A DNA stretch of 64,000 nucleotides. Origin: Halobacteriovoraceae bacterium (GTDB taxonomy: Bacteria > Bdellovibrionota > Bacteriovoracia > Bacteriovoracales > Bacteriovoracaceae). The stretch covers positions 1-64,000 of the forward strand of contig PBFR01000019.1 of assembly GCA_002718735.1 (NCBI GenBank), written 5' to 3'. Below the pieces are notes generated by a model. That model worked only from the letters and a program-made list of their open reading frames with translations. It had not been told where the DNA came from and made no database searches. Positions 42,193-50,397 of the stretch are shown here, one piece after another. Positions within the stretch are counted from its first letter, which is position 1. Each line of letters starts with the position of its first letter. The position numbers and the translations under genes were made by a program.

Positions 42193-42590
42193 GGCTCACA
42201 TTCAACGTGAATTTGTTTGATGATACAATTAAGGTCTAACTCAGAACTAACATCTCTGTCGTAAATAGAGCGCAGACTCCCCTTCCCCATTTCATGTGGT
42301 AAGTTAAGCTCGAGAATAAACTCATTTTCATCAATTGTTTGTTTAAATTTAAAAACAGCACCTGACTCGGTACTAGTTAAAGTTCCATCGTAAACCGTAG
42401 CACCATAGCGTGACTCTTTTACGAGTGTGGCAGGGTGAGTTGGGTTTTCCTGACAGTAAACTTTAGGATTGAAAAACACTCGAACGGCAACTTCCCCAAA
42501 GTTATTAGTACAGGAGTAGATTTCTTCCTTAATGGTTTTGCCCATTAGACTGCCGGAAATAAATGTAAGCATTATTAAAAGTTTGATCAT
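42189..42590 (-). CDS. Small secreted protein
   Basis: The 133-residue product has a signal peptide (cleavage near LMG, residue 17) and four cysteines (YSCTNN, VYCQEN, LNCIIK, VECEP) that suggest two disulfides. The rest is beta-rich. No family is recognised. The stop codon overlaps the plus-strand acyltransferase stop. Confidence 0.65.
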   Translation of the reverse strand: MIKLLIMLTFISGSLMGKTIKEEIYSCTNNFGEVAVRVFFNPKVYCQENPTHPATLVKESRYGATVYDGTLTSTESGAVFKFKQTIDENEFILELNLPHEMGKGSLRSIYDRDVSSELDLNCIIKQIHVECEP

Positions 42591-42670
42591 CGATCGCAGA
42601 ATACGGCCTTTTTGATGTAAGAGAAAGTGGTGTTGAATATATTTCCACCAAATGGGACTAAAAGAATGTT

Positions 42671-43405
42671 TTAATTCTCAATAATTGAGTAATCGTCTAA
42701 CAGGTAGAATTCCGTATCATCTTTGGCAAATTTTTCAAGCTCAGGCTTTAAAATCTTATGATCCTCCCCCCTTCTTTGAAGCCTCTTAAATCCAGCAATA
42801 AGAGGTTCTAAAAGGTGGGCATGTTCTTTCTTTACAATTAGCCCCGCGTGGTCTTCGTAAGAGGGCTGCTTCCTAGTAACAATATAATTTTTCCTTTGGT
42901 CCACTTCCTTCGAAATAAAATGCCGCATAGTCAGTTCTACGGCCTGAATTCCATCAATTCTGTCGGCCAGAAGCATTTTTATTCCAGCAGGATAATTCAC
43001 CATCTCAGTCGGAATGTAACCCTTGCCCTTCAAAAGGTTTTTAATTTTATAAAGCCCTCTTTCATAAGCTATTTTCTTTAAGACTTTCTTATCTTTCATT
43101 CCAAAGATATTGGATTTAACTTTTGTAATCGGAATCATTCTATATTCGCCGGGAGGAATAACCCTCATAGTGGCTAGAATGAGAGACTCTGATTCGAGAA
43201 ATTTTTTAAATGCCCTCTTAACTGGATAGAATTGAATTTTTATATCTACTCCAGAACCCTCCATTGCTGCGTGAATAAATCTTGGTGCCATTCCTTGATC
43301 TTCTCTTGCAGCTTCCATGTATGGTGGATACTCAACGGAGATAATGTTAATTTCCTTTGAGAGCAGAGTGCTAGATAAAAGAATGGCCAGAAGACTAATC
43401 TTCAT
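42671..43405 (-). CDS. Periplasmic solute-binding-like protein (SBP_bac_3 type)
   Basis: The 244-residue product has a signal peptide (ISLLAILLSSTLL) and the pattern of amino-acid-type binding proteins: INIISVEYPPYME, the MAPRFIHAAMEGSG segment, FYPVKRAFKKF, and IDGIQAVE. It may bind a small ligand in the periplasm without a transporter; no ABC genes lie nearby. The ATG at 43405 overlaps the end of rng by 11 bases in another frame, with GAG as ribosome site. Confidence 0.75.
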   Translation of the reverse strand: MKISLLAILLSSTLLSKEINIISVEYPPYMEAAREDQGMAPRFIHAAMEGSGVDIKIQFYPVKRAFKKFLESESLILATMRVIPPGEYRMIPITKVKSNIFGMKDKKVLKKIAYERGLYKIKNLLKGKGYIPTEMVNYPAGIKMLLADRIDGIQAVELTMRHFISKEVDQRKNYIVTRKQPSYEDHAGLIVKKEHAHLLEPLIAGFKRLQRRGEDHKILKPELEKFAKDDTEFYLLDDYSIIEN

Positions 43406-44975
43406 GGGCAAAAATCTCATACTGCTCAATGTGGTATGAGTTGTCGGCTCTTATAACCAACTGGGCCCCATAGTTTTCTTCTATGGCCTCTATTATTTCA
43501 AAGTCTTCACTAGTTAGTTGTGCACTAACTTCAGGGTGTGCAAAAACGCTCACACGAGCGCCATTTGAACGCTTCACCGTTTTAGTAATTTCTCTTAAGA
43601 CCTCATAGCAAACAGTGGTGACACTTTTAACCCTTCCGGTTCCTTCACAGTATGGACATGGCTCGCACATAACTCTGGTCAATGTGTCTCTAGTTCTCTT
43701 TCTAGTCATTTCAACAAGACCAAACCCTGAAATCGGTAGAACATTTGTTTTTGCTCTGTCTTTTTTCAGTGCTTCAAGAAGCGAGGTAAAAACCATTTCT
43801 CTGTGTTCTTCCCTTTCCATGTCAATAAAGTCGATAATGATAATACCACCACAGTTTCTCACTCGGAGCTGGTAAGCAATCTCTTTTACGGCCTCAAGAT
43901 TTGTTCGAAGAATTGTTTCTTCAAGAGTCTTTCTTCCAACATACTTTCCAGTATTAACGTCTATGGATACAAGGGCCTCTGTTTGATCAATATTAATTGA
44001 GCCCCCAGACTTCAAGTAAACTTTATTTGAAATTGCCCTTTCAATCTCAATGTCCACACCATAGTGCTCAAAAACAGGTATGTCCTGCTCGTAGAAAGAG
44101 ACCTTTCCCTTCATATTTGGAAGATATTTTGAAACAAATTTATCAACTTGTTTTTGTACGGATTTAGAATCAACTACAATAGAATCAACATCTTCATCAG
44201 TAATATCCCTCAAGGCACGTTGAATAAAGTTTAAATCTCTGTGAGCCTCATACGGAGCTTTTTGCTTTTCAAGCTTCTTCTGCACGTCTTTCCAAATTTT
44301 AACCAACAAGGAATAATCAGACTTTAGGGTTTTATGTGATTGTCCTTCAGCAACGGTCCTTGCAATGATTCCTTTGCCTTCTGGTTTAATAGACTCCAAG
44401 ATGCCTTTTAGCCTATCACGCTCTTCATCGCTTTCAATTCTTCTTGAAACGCCAACATGCTCTATGAATGGCATGAAAACGATATGCCTTCCTGCCAATG
44501 TGATATGTCTTGTTACTCGTGGACCTTTAGTTGATATTGGCTCTTTTGCAATCTGTACCAAAATTTCATCACCCTCTTTTAGAAAGTCTTGGATCTTGAT
44601 ATCAGGTCGATACTTCATATCAACAGTTTCGGAGAGAGAGCTCAATTCGTCAGGAATTGTTTTGGAAAGGCTTGCTCTTGCCTCCTCCTTCTCCTTCTCT
44701 TCAATTCTTTTTGCCATTTCCCTTTGTTCATCGAGAGTTGGAATATACGCATCATCAACATATAAAAATGCCGCCCTCTCAAAGCCAATATCTACAAACG
44801 CAGACTGCATTCCAGGAAGAACTCTTAGAACCCTACCCAAGTAGATGTTTCCTACACTTGGCTTGTCTTTTAATGTTGAGCTTCTATCAATAAGGAAGTC
44901 GAGCATTTCCCCGCTCTCAATGAGGGCAACCCGACTCTCATTGTGAGTCTGGTTGATAACTAATTCTTTTGCCAT
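43395..44975 (-). CDS. rng: Ribonuclease G
   Basis: The 526-residue enzyme has the RNase E/G layout: an S1 domain (NIYLGRVLRVLPGMQSAFVDIG, split here as NIYLGRVLRVLPG and MQSAFVDIG), the DNase-I-like catalytic part with VSIDVNTGKYVG and IIDFIDM carrying the magnesium aspartates, and the zinc-link CPYCEGTGR. It processes 16S rRNA and decays mRNA. It lacks the long C-terminal scaffold of RNase E, hence RNase G. The ATG at 44975 has AAGG upstream. A secreted-protein gene overlaps its 3' end. Confidence 0.93.
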   Translation of the reverse strand: MAKELVINQTHNESRVALIESGEMLDFLIDRSSTLKDKPSVGNIYLGRVLRVLPGMQSAFVDIGFERAAFLYVDDAYIPTLDEQREMAKRIEEKEKEEARASLSKTIPDELSSLSETVDMKYRPDIKIQDFLKEGDEILVQIAKEPISTKGPRVTRHITLAGRHIVFMPFIEHVGVSRRIESDEERDRLKGILESIKPEGKGIIARTVAEGQSHKTLKSDYSLLVKIWKDVQKKLEKQKAPYEAHRDLNFIQRALRDITDEDVDSIVVDSKSVQKQVDKFVSKYLPNMKGKVSFYEQDIPVFEHYGVDIEIERAISNKVYLKSGGSINIDQTEALVSIDVNTGKYVGRKTLEETILRTNLEAVKEIAYQLRVRNCGGIIIIDFIDMEREEHREMVFTSLLEALKKDRAKTNVLPISGFGLVEMTRKRTRDTLTRVMCEPCPYCEGTGRVKSVTTVCYEVLREITKTVKRSNGARVSVFAHPEVSAQLTSEDFEIIEAIEENYGAQLVIRADNSYHIEQYEIFAHED

Positions 44976-45047
44976 TTTTAATACCTTAAACTTCAAACTT
45001 AAATCTATACAAGTTTACACCCTAACAGATTTAATAGAAAGATATTT

Positions 45048-45065
45048 GCGGGCACCAGGGCCCGC
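45048..45065. other. GC-rich hairpin downstream of nupC
   Basis: GCGGGC and GCCCGC (6 bp, 6-base loop) lie between nupC and rng, both read on the minus strand. No good T-run follows, so termination strength is doubtful; it may separate the two transcripts weakly. Confidence 0.35.
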
Positions 45066-45101
45066 TGCAGGTTGGCAAAAGCTTTGATTTTATTAAGGTT
45101 A

Positions 45102-46322
45102 TTATATAAGAAGGCCTGCAATGCACGCAGTCATGAAGCATGCAAGAGTTCCACCGATCAATGCCTTGATTCCCAAGCGGGCAAGGTCATGTCTTCTTCG
45201 CGGTGCAATCCCTCCAATACCGCCAAGTTGAATTGCTATAGAGGAAAAGTTTGCAAAGCCACACAGTGCATAAGTTGCAATTGTTGTAGATCTTGGACTG
45301 ACTGCAGCATTTTTAATCGCAGTTTGTAAGTCTAGATAAGCAACGAATTCATTAACAACCGTTTTCTTCCCTAGCATGATTCCCACTCTTACACATTCAT
45401 CCCAAGGTATTCCAAGTAGAAATGCAAATGGAGCAAAAGCATACCCAAGTAAAAATTCAAAGCTGAGTTCTGGGTGGCCAAACCATCCTCCGACGAACCC
45501 AAGGATCCCGTTGAGCATTGCGATTAAAGCTATAAATGCAAGTAACATAGCTCCAACATTTAGTGCCAAAGTCAATCCCTCGCCTGCTCCGTTCGCAGCA
45601 GCGTCTATAACATTGGCGTTTGTCTGTGGAAGATTTATATCTACAACACCAGCAGTGGTCGACTCTTCAGTTTCTGGAATCATAAGCTTTGCGATTGCCA
45701 AAGCCGCAGGAGCGGACATAACTGAAGCTGCCAAAAGGTGGCCTGCATCAATCCCCATCCCAACGTATGCAGCCAAAACACCACCAGCGACAGTGGCCAT
45801 GCCACCAGTCATAAGTGCCATTAGCTCAGAGTTTGTCATTTTGTCCACGAAGGGTTTAATTACGAGAGGAGCCTCTGTTTGCCCTGCAAATATGTTTGCA
45901 GCAGCAGCTAGTGATTCTGCACCCGAGGTTCCCATAAATTTCATCATGATCTTTGCAGTCCACTCTACCAGTTTCTGCATTATCCCTATGTGATAAAGAA
46001 CGCTCATTAGTGAGCTCATAAATATAATTGTTGGTAGAACCATAAAGGCAAAAACGAAACCAAATTTTGATGGATCTGAAAGTCCACCAAAAACGAAAGA
46101 AGATCCTTCATTTGTGAAGGCCAGAACATTATTAAATCCTTCCTTGATTAAGGCAAAGAACTGTCGTCCAAATGGTGTTTTTAGGATAAGGAGTCCAAAA
46201 ATGGCCTGTAAGGCAACACCCATTAACACCGTTTTCCACTTGATATGCTTTCTAGATGTGCTCATGGCATAAGCAATGCCAACCATTGTAATCAGTCCTA
46301 CTAAGGACATAATCCTTTCCAT
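45102..46322 (-). CDS. nupC: Concentrative nucleoside transporter (NupC/CNT family)
   Basis: The 406-residue membrane protein has the CNT pattern: AQKLVEW-like region (MQKLVEWTAKIMMKFMGTSGAESLAAAANIFAGQTEAPL, seen as GTSGAESLAAAANIF and AGQTEAPL), GGMATVAGGVLAAYV, and NEFVAYLDL. It imports nucleosides with sodium or protons. The ATG at 46322 has GGGGAA upstream. The phosphorylase genes pdp and punA lie close by on the other strand, making a nucleoside uptake and cleavage cluster. Confidence 0.92.
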   Translation of the reverse strand: MERIMSLVGLITMVGIAYAMSTSRKHIKWKTVLMGVALQAIFGLLILKTPFGRQFFALIKEGFNNVLAFTNEGSSFVFGGLSDPSKFGFVFAFMVLPTIIFMSSLMSVLYHIGIMQKLVEWTAKIMMKFMGTSGAESLAAAANIFAGQTEAPLVIKPFVDKMTNSELMALMTGGMATVAGGVLAAYVGMGIDAGHLLAASVMSAPAALAIAKLMIPETEESTTAGVVDINLPQTNANVIDAAANGAGEGLTLALNVGAMLLAFIALIAMLNGILGFVGGWFGHPELSFEFLLGYAFAPFAFLLGIPWDECVRVGIMLGKKTVVNEFVAYLDLQTAIKNAAVSPRSTTIATYALCGFANFSSIAIQLGGIGGIAPRRRHDLARLGIKALIGGTLACFMTACIAGLLI

Positions 46323-46400
46323 TAAATTCCCCTTCCACAAAGATTAATCAAAACCTAGATATTACTTTAGGAGAACTATTTCAAGGCAAGAATAAAGTTT

Positions 46401-46835
46401 TTAGTATCTGAATGAGTAGGTTATGCCAAAGGGCGTCAACTCGCTCTTTCTGGATTCAACAATATTTTCATTGTGCCATTCAACTCTAGCATAAGATCCA
46501 AAGTTGCTTTCAGCTTCGTAACTCGCTTCTGGCTCGCCATATAACATGTCTCTACTCTTATTTGCCTGAGAAAAAGCTACATAGCCTACACCAGCAATAA
46601 TACCCAGAGATGCGCCAACAAGAATGTTTTTAGTATGATCTTTTGGCTCGTCAACAAAGGACAGTGTGGAAAGTCCTAAAATTGCTCCGGCCAACCCTCC
46701 TCCAACAACGACAAGAAGGTCATTTTTTGATTCACTAACCAGTTCATCTACATCACCCTGGTTCTGAGCAAAGGCATTGAAGTTAAGACTAAATAATAAT
46801 GATAGAGATAATAATATTCTAAAAAAATTGCCCAT
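46401..46835 (-). CDS. Small membrane protein of unknown function
   Basis: The 144-residue product has a signal peptide (cleavage near AFAQ, residue 23), two glycine-rich hydrophobic segments (VVVGGGLAGAILGLS, ILVGASLGIIAGVGYV) and an acidic/aromatic tail ending in FRY. A GGAGG ribosome site lies four bases upstream. It may be a glycine-zipper envelope protein. It lies between nupC and the divergent pdp gene; any link to nucleoside use is unknown. Confidence 0.65.
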   Translation of the reverse strand: MGNFFRILLSLSLLFSLNFNAFAQNQGDVDELVSESKNDLLVVVGGGLAGAILGLSTLSFVDEPKDHTKNILVGASLGIIAGVGYVAFSQANKSRDMLYGEPEASYEAESNFGSYARVEWHNENIVESRKSELTPFGITYSFRY

Positions 46836-46870
46836 TAATCCTCCGATTCAAGGCGCGTGACTTTCTATGA

Positions 46871-46899
46871 TTGCAAGTATAGTTAATTTATCATAAATT
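46871..46899 (+). promoter_or_regulatory. Possible promoter of pdp-punA
   Basis: TTGCAA (46871-46876) and TAAATT (46894-46899) are 17 bases apart and lie 35 bases upstream of the pdp ATG. Both elements are imperfect. Confidence 0.3.
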
Positions 46900-46934
46900 T
46901 TGCTTTCAAATAATGCAACAAAACCGGAATTAAA

Positions 46935-48254
46935 ATGCAATATTATTCGATGTACGAAATCTTAGATAAGAAGAAGAATGGACATGAGCTTTCAAAAGAT
47001 GAGCTCAAGTGGGTCATTGACTCACTGATGAACAATTCAATTCATGAGTACCAAATGACAGCCCTACTAATGGCAATGTTTATCAAGGGACTTAATAAAA
47101 AAGAAACAGCTTGGCTAACAGACGCCATGCTCTATTCGGGAAAGACTTTAACCTTTGATGGTAAAAATGTTGTCGACAAACATTCAACAGGCGGTGTTGG
47201 CGACAAGGCATCCTTTATTTTGGCTCCAATCGCAGCAGCTTGTGGTGTAAAAGTACCAATGATAGCCGGAAGAGGTCTTGGCCATACAGGTGGAACAATA
47301 GACAAAGTAGAGTCAATTCCAGGCTTTAAAACAAACTTGCCACTTAGTGAGTTCAAAAGACTGCTTGACGAGAAAGGCGTTGCTCTAATTGGACAAACAA
47401 AAGAAATCGCTCCAGCAGATAAAATTATTTACTCTTTAAGAGACGTCACTGCCACGGTTGACTCAATTCCTTTAATCACAGCAAGTATCATGAGTAAAAA
47501 ACTTGCCGAAGGTGCGAATGGAATTGTTATGGATATAAAGCTTGGCTCTGGAGCATTCATGAAGAATAAGACAGAGGCCAGAAAACTTGCAAAGTCTATT
47601 CTTGAGACTGCAAAACGATTTGATAGAAAAGCAGTTGCCCTGATCACAAATATGTCTCAACCACTTGGCAATAAAGTCGGAAATGCAATGGAAATTGTTG
47701 AAAGTGTTCAGACTCTAAAGAATGAAGGTCCTAAAGATCTGACAGATCTTTCACTGGCCTTAGCTGCAAATATGATCCACGTCGGCGGTGTTGAATCAAG
47801 CTACTCAAAATCCCTAAAGGCTGCAAAAAAAGCCCTTAATAGTGGGGATGCCTATCGCTGCTTCTTGGATATCGTTAAAGAACAAGGCGGGGATGTTTCT
47901 TATCTCAAGGACCTATCAAAGCTTCCACAAACTAAAATCACCAGAGAGATCAAAGCTCCTAAGGCAGGTTATATTAAGAGTTTGAAAACCGATGAGATTG
48001 GGCTTCTTTTGACAGAACTTGGTGGAGGCAGAAAAAAGAAAACAGACAAAGTAGACTTTGCTGTTGGATTTGATTTTCACAAAAAAGTCGGAGAAAGGGT
48101 TAAAGAGGGTGATACAATCTTTACAGTTCACCACCATAAAAACCAATCATCTACGGTTGACCAAATTGAACAAAGATTCTTTAAGGATGTACTTAAAGTT
48201 GCAAAGGACAAAGTAGAAAAACCATCAATAATTATTGAAAAGATAGAACAATAA
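46935..48254 (+). CDS. pdp: Pyrimidine-nucleoside phosphorylase
   Basis: The 439-residue enzyme has the glycosyltransferase-family signature KHSTGGVGDKASF near residue 80, MIAGRGLGHTGGTIDK, and GANGIVMDIKLGSGAFMK. It cleaves uridine, thymidine or both to base and (deoxy)ribose-1-phosphate; whether it is DeoA- or Pdp-type cannot be fixed by eye. Two in-frame ATGs (46935, 46950) have weak ribosome sites. punA follows 13 bases after the stop, and a nucleoside transporter is encoded next to it. Confidence 0.92.
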   Translation: MQYYSMYEILDKKKNGHELSKDELKWVIDSLMNNSIHEYQMTALLMAMFIKGLNKKETAWLTDAMLYSGKTLTFDGKNVVDKHSTGGVGDKASFILAPIAAACGVKVPMIAGRGLGHTGGTIDKVESIPGFKTNLPLSEFKRLLDEKGVALIGQTKEIAPADKIIYSLRDVTATVDSIPLITASIMSKKLAEGANGIVMDIKLGSGAFMKNKTEARKLAKSILETAKRFDRKAVALITNMSQPLGNKVGNAMEIVESVQTLKNEGPKDLTDLSLALAANMIHVGGVESSYSKSLKAAKKALNSGDAYRCFLDIVKEQGGDVSYLKDLSKLPQTKITREIKAPKAGYIKSLKTDEIGLLLTELGGGRKKKTDKVDFAVGFDFHKKVGERVKEGDTIFTVHHHKNQSSTVDQIEQRFFKDVLKVAKDKVEKPSIIIEKIEQ

Positions 48255-48267
48255 AAAAGAGAAGAAC

Positions 48268-49089
48268 ATGTTTAAGAAACTACAAGAAGCAAGTGACTAC
48301 ATAAGATCAATCAATAATACTAAGCCAAAAATTGGTATTGTCCTAGGTTCTGGCCTGGGTGTATATGTTGATCGAATCGAAAATAAAACTGTAATTCCTT
48401 ATAAAGATATTCCCCACTTTCATGAAACAAGTGTTGAGGGACATGATGGCAAACTGATCTTGGGCCAAACCCAAGGTGTTGATGTTGCCGTTTTTCAGGG
48501 TCGTTTTCACGTTTATGAAGGACATGATTTGGAAGATGTAGTTCTCCCAGTTAGAACATTGTCATTCTTAGGAGCTGACTACTTACTATTAACTAATGCC
48601 AGTGGGGGCATTAACGAGAGTTATAGACCAGGAGAACTCGTCATTATAAAAGACCATATTAATATGACAGGGAAGAACCCATTAGTTGGTCCAAATATCT
48701 CAGAATTGGGACCAAGGTTTCCTGACATGACTCAGGCATATGACCTTGAGCTGCAAGACTTGATTCAAGAAAGTGCCAAGAAGATAGACATAGATATTAA
48801 GCGTGGAATTTACGCAGGTGTCTTGGGTCCAACTTACGAAACTCCAGCAGAGATCGGAATGCTTAAGGCCATCGGAGGAGATTTAGTCGGAATGAGTACC
48901 GTTCCGGAGGCAATTGCTGCAAACCATCTAGGTCTTAGAGTTGCCGGGATTAGCTGTGTTACTAATATGGCTGCTGGTATTGGCGGTGAAAAGCTAAAGC
49001 ACGAGGATGTTAAAATCGTTGCTCAACAAGCAATGCAAAAATTTTCCGACTTGGTGAACGAGACAGTTGCCGCGATTGGGAAGCTATAA
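48268..49089 (+). CDS. punA: Purine-nucleoside phosphorylase
   Basis: The 273-residue enzyme matches the trimeric PNP/MTAP family: GIVLGSGLGVY, HDGKLILG, FQGRFHVYEGH, NASGGINESY, DHINMTG and VGMSTVPEAIAANH. It phosphorolyses inosine and guanosine. AGAGAAG precedes the ATG. It is co-transcribed with pdp and followed three bases later by a DnaQ-like exonuclease gene. Confidence 0.94.
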   Translation: MFKKLQEASDYIRSINNTKPKIGIVLGSGLGVYVDRIENKTVIPYKDIPHFHETSVEGHDGKLILGQTQGVDVAVFQGRFHVYEGHDLEDVVLPVRTLSFLGADYLLLTNASGGINESYRPGELVIIKDHINMTGKNPLVGPNISELGPRFPDMTQAYDLELQDLIQESAKKIDIDIKRGIYAGVLGPTYETPAEIGMLKAIGGDLVGMSTVPEAIAANHLGLRVAGISCVTNMAAGIGGEKLKHEDVKIVAQQAMQKFSDLVNETVAAIGKL

Positions 49090-49092
49090 TTT

Positions 49093-50397
49093 ATGAATAA
49101 AATAGACTCTACAGAATTGTTGAAAGGTCTAAGCTTCTGTGTAATCGACTTGGAAACGACAGGTGGCAACCACGAAAATGATCAGATCATTGAAATTGGA
49201 ATGGTTCGCGTATCAGGACTTGAAGTCTGCGACGAAAAGAACTTTCTAATAGATCCCGAGATGCGCATTCCAGATTTTATCCAAAAACTAACATCGATTA
49301 GACAGAAAGATGTGGAAGGCTGTCCCAAGATCGAAGAAGTTATTGAGGAGATAATTGATTTTATTGGCGACGACATCATCGTCGCTCACAACATTTCTTT
49401 TGATCTTCCATTCCTAAACTCTGTACTAAAGAGACTTGGACGTCCCGAGCTTGAAAACAGAAACTTGTGCACGAATGTAATGACCAAGCATATGATCCCC
49501 GAGATCATGAGCAGCAACCTAAACTACATGAGCCAGTTGTTTGAAATCGACCACTCTAAGGCGCACAGAGCATACGACGATGCAAGAGCTACAGCGAAAC
49601 TACTTTTGAAATTCTTAGATATCTTTATTAAAAAAGGTATAAAGAAAATAAACCAGCTCTACTACCCTAGAAATAAATTCGAACTAGATAGAATTCATTT
49701 CAAGAACTCTCCAGGGCAAAAAGAGAAGGCACTGACCGCCATTGCAAACAACGAAACTTCAATGTCTATTACCCTTAAAGGGGAAAGAGGTCTTATCTTA
49801 GGCGTCCTGCCAATCGAAAGACCTTCTGAGCAAATGGACATCGTGGAAAAGTTCATTTCGGGCACAGATTGGGAAAGATTAACGATAAAGTTGATCAAGC
49901 CAGCTCTTGAGGGTTTATTTCAGTTGAACAACCATATTTTAAAATTCCCGCAGGAAAGTAAAGAGTTACTTCTTAATTACTTATCAGAACGATATAATGT
50001 GAACGGTAATGGCACAGAGTTCAACTTAGAAGAGTTAGACTTCGTTTTAGCCCATCATCTGGTTAAAGATCAGATTATTGTCTATTCTTTTTTAAACCTG
50101 AATACAAATACCAAATCTATTTTTAAATTCCCTGCTCAAAGAAAAAAGCTCATCAATTTCTTATCCTCTCAATCCAAGAAGTTTGAACAAAAGCAAAAGG
50201 GAAAAAGAAAGATCAGTATCAATAATGAAGTCCAGCCATTGATTGAGAACTTTCTGGCAATGAGTAAGTCCCAAAATAAGTACTTATTTCTTTCCAGGAA
50301 ACAACTTAAAGAGTCAGAGTCTTCAACGCTAAAACTTATTGAAGAGTTTAATCGCGAAGACGACATGGAATATCGTTTTCCAACAAAGCACTTATAA
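49093..50397 (+). CDS. DnaQ-like 3'-5' exonuclease with C-terminal extension
   Basis: The N-terminal 180 residues of this 434-residue protein are a DEDDh exonuclease: VIDLETTGGNHEND (Asp, Glu), HNISFDLPFLNS (Asp), and HRAYDDARAT (His, Asp). It resembles the DNA polymerase III epsilon family. Residues 180-434 are not recognised and contain no UvrC or helicase motif I can see. It is part of the nucleoside-phosphorylase operon by spacing, which would let it supply nucleotides from DNA by degradation; that link is inference. The stop overlaps the convergent kinase gene by six bases. Confidence 0.85.
   Translation: MNKIDSTELLKGLSFCVIDLETTGGNHENDQIIEIGMVRVSGLEVCDEKNFLIDPEMRIPDFIQKLTSIRQKDVEGCPKIEEVIEEIIDFIGDDIIVAHNISFDLPFLNSVLKRLGRPELENRNLCTNVMTKHMIPEIMSSNLNYMSQLFEIDHSKAHRAYDDARATAKLLLKFLDIFIKKGIKKINQLYYPRNKFELDRIHFKNSPGQKEKALTAIANNETSMSITLKGERGLILGVLPIERPSEQMDIVEKFISGTDWERLTIKLIKPALEGLFQLNNHILKFPQESKELLLNYLSERYNVNGNGTEFNLEELDFVLAHHLVKDQIIVYSFLNLNTNTKSIFKFPAQRKKLINFLSSQSKKFEQKQKGKRKISINNEVQPLIENFLAMSKSQNKYLFLSRKQLKESESSTLKLIEEFNREDDMEYRFPTKHL

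Noticed and set aside
44365..45993. Long plus-strand frames opposite rng and nupC
   Set aside because: Antisense shadows; both conserved minus-strand proteins are unmistakable.
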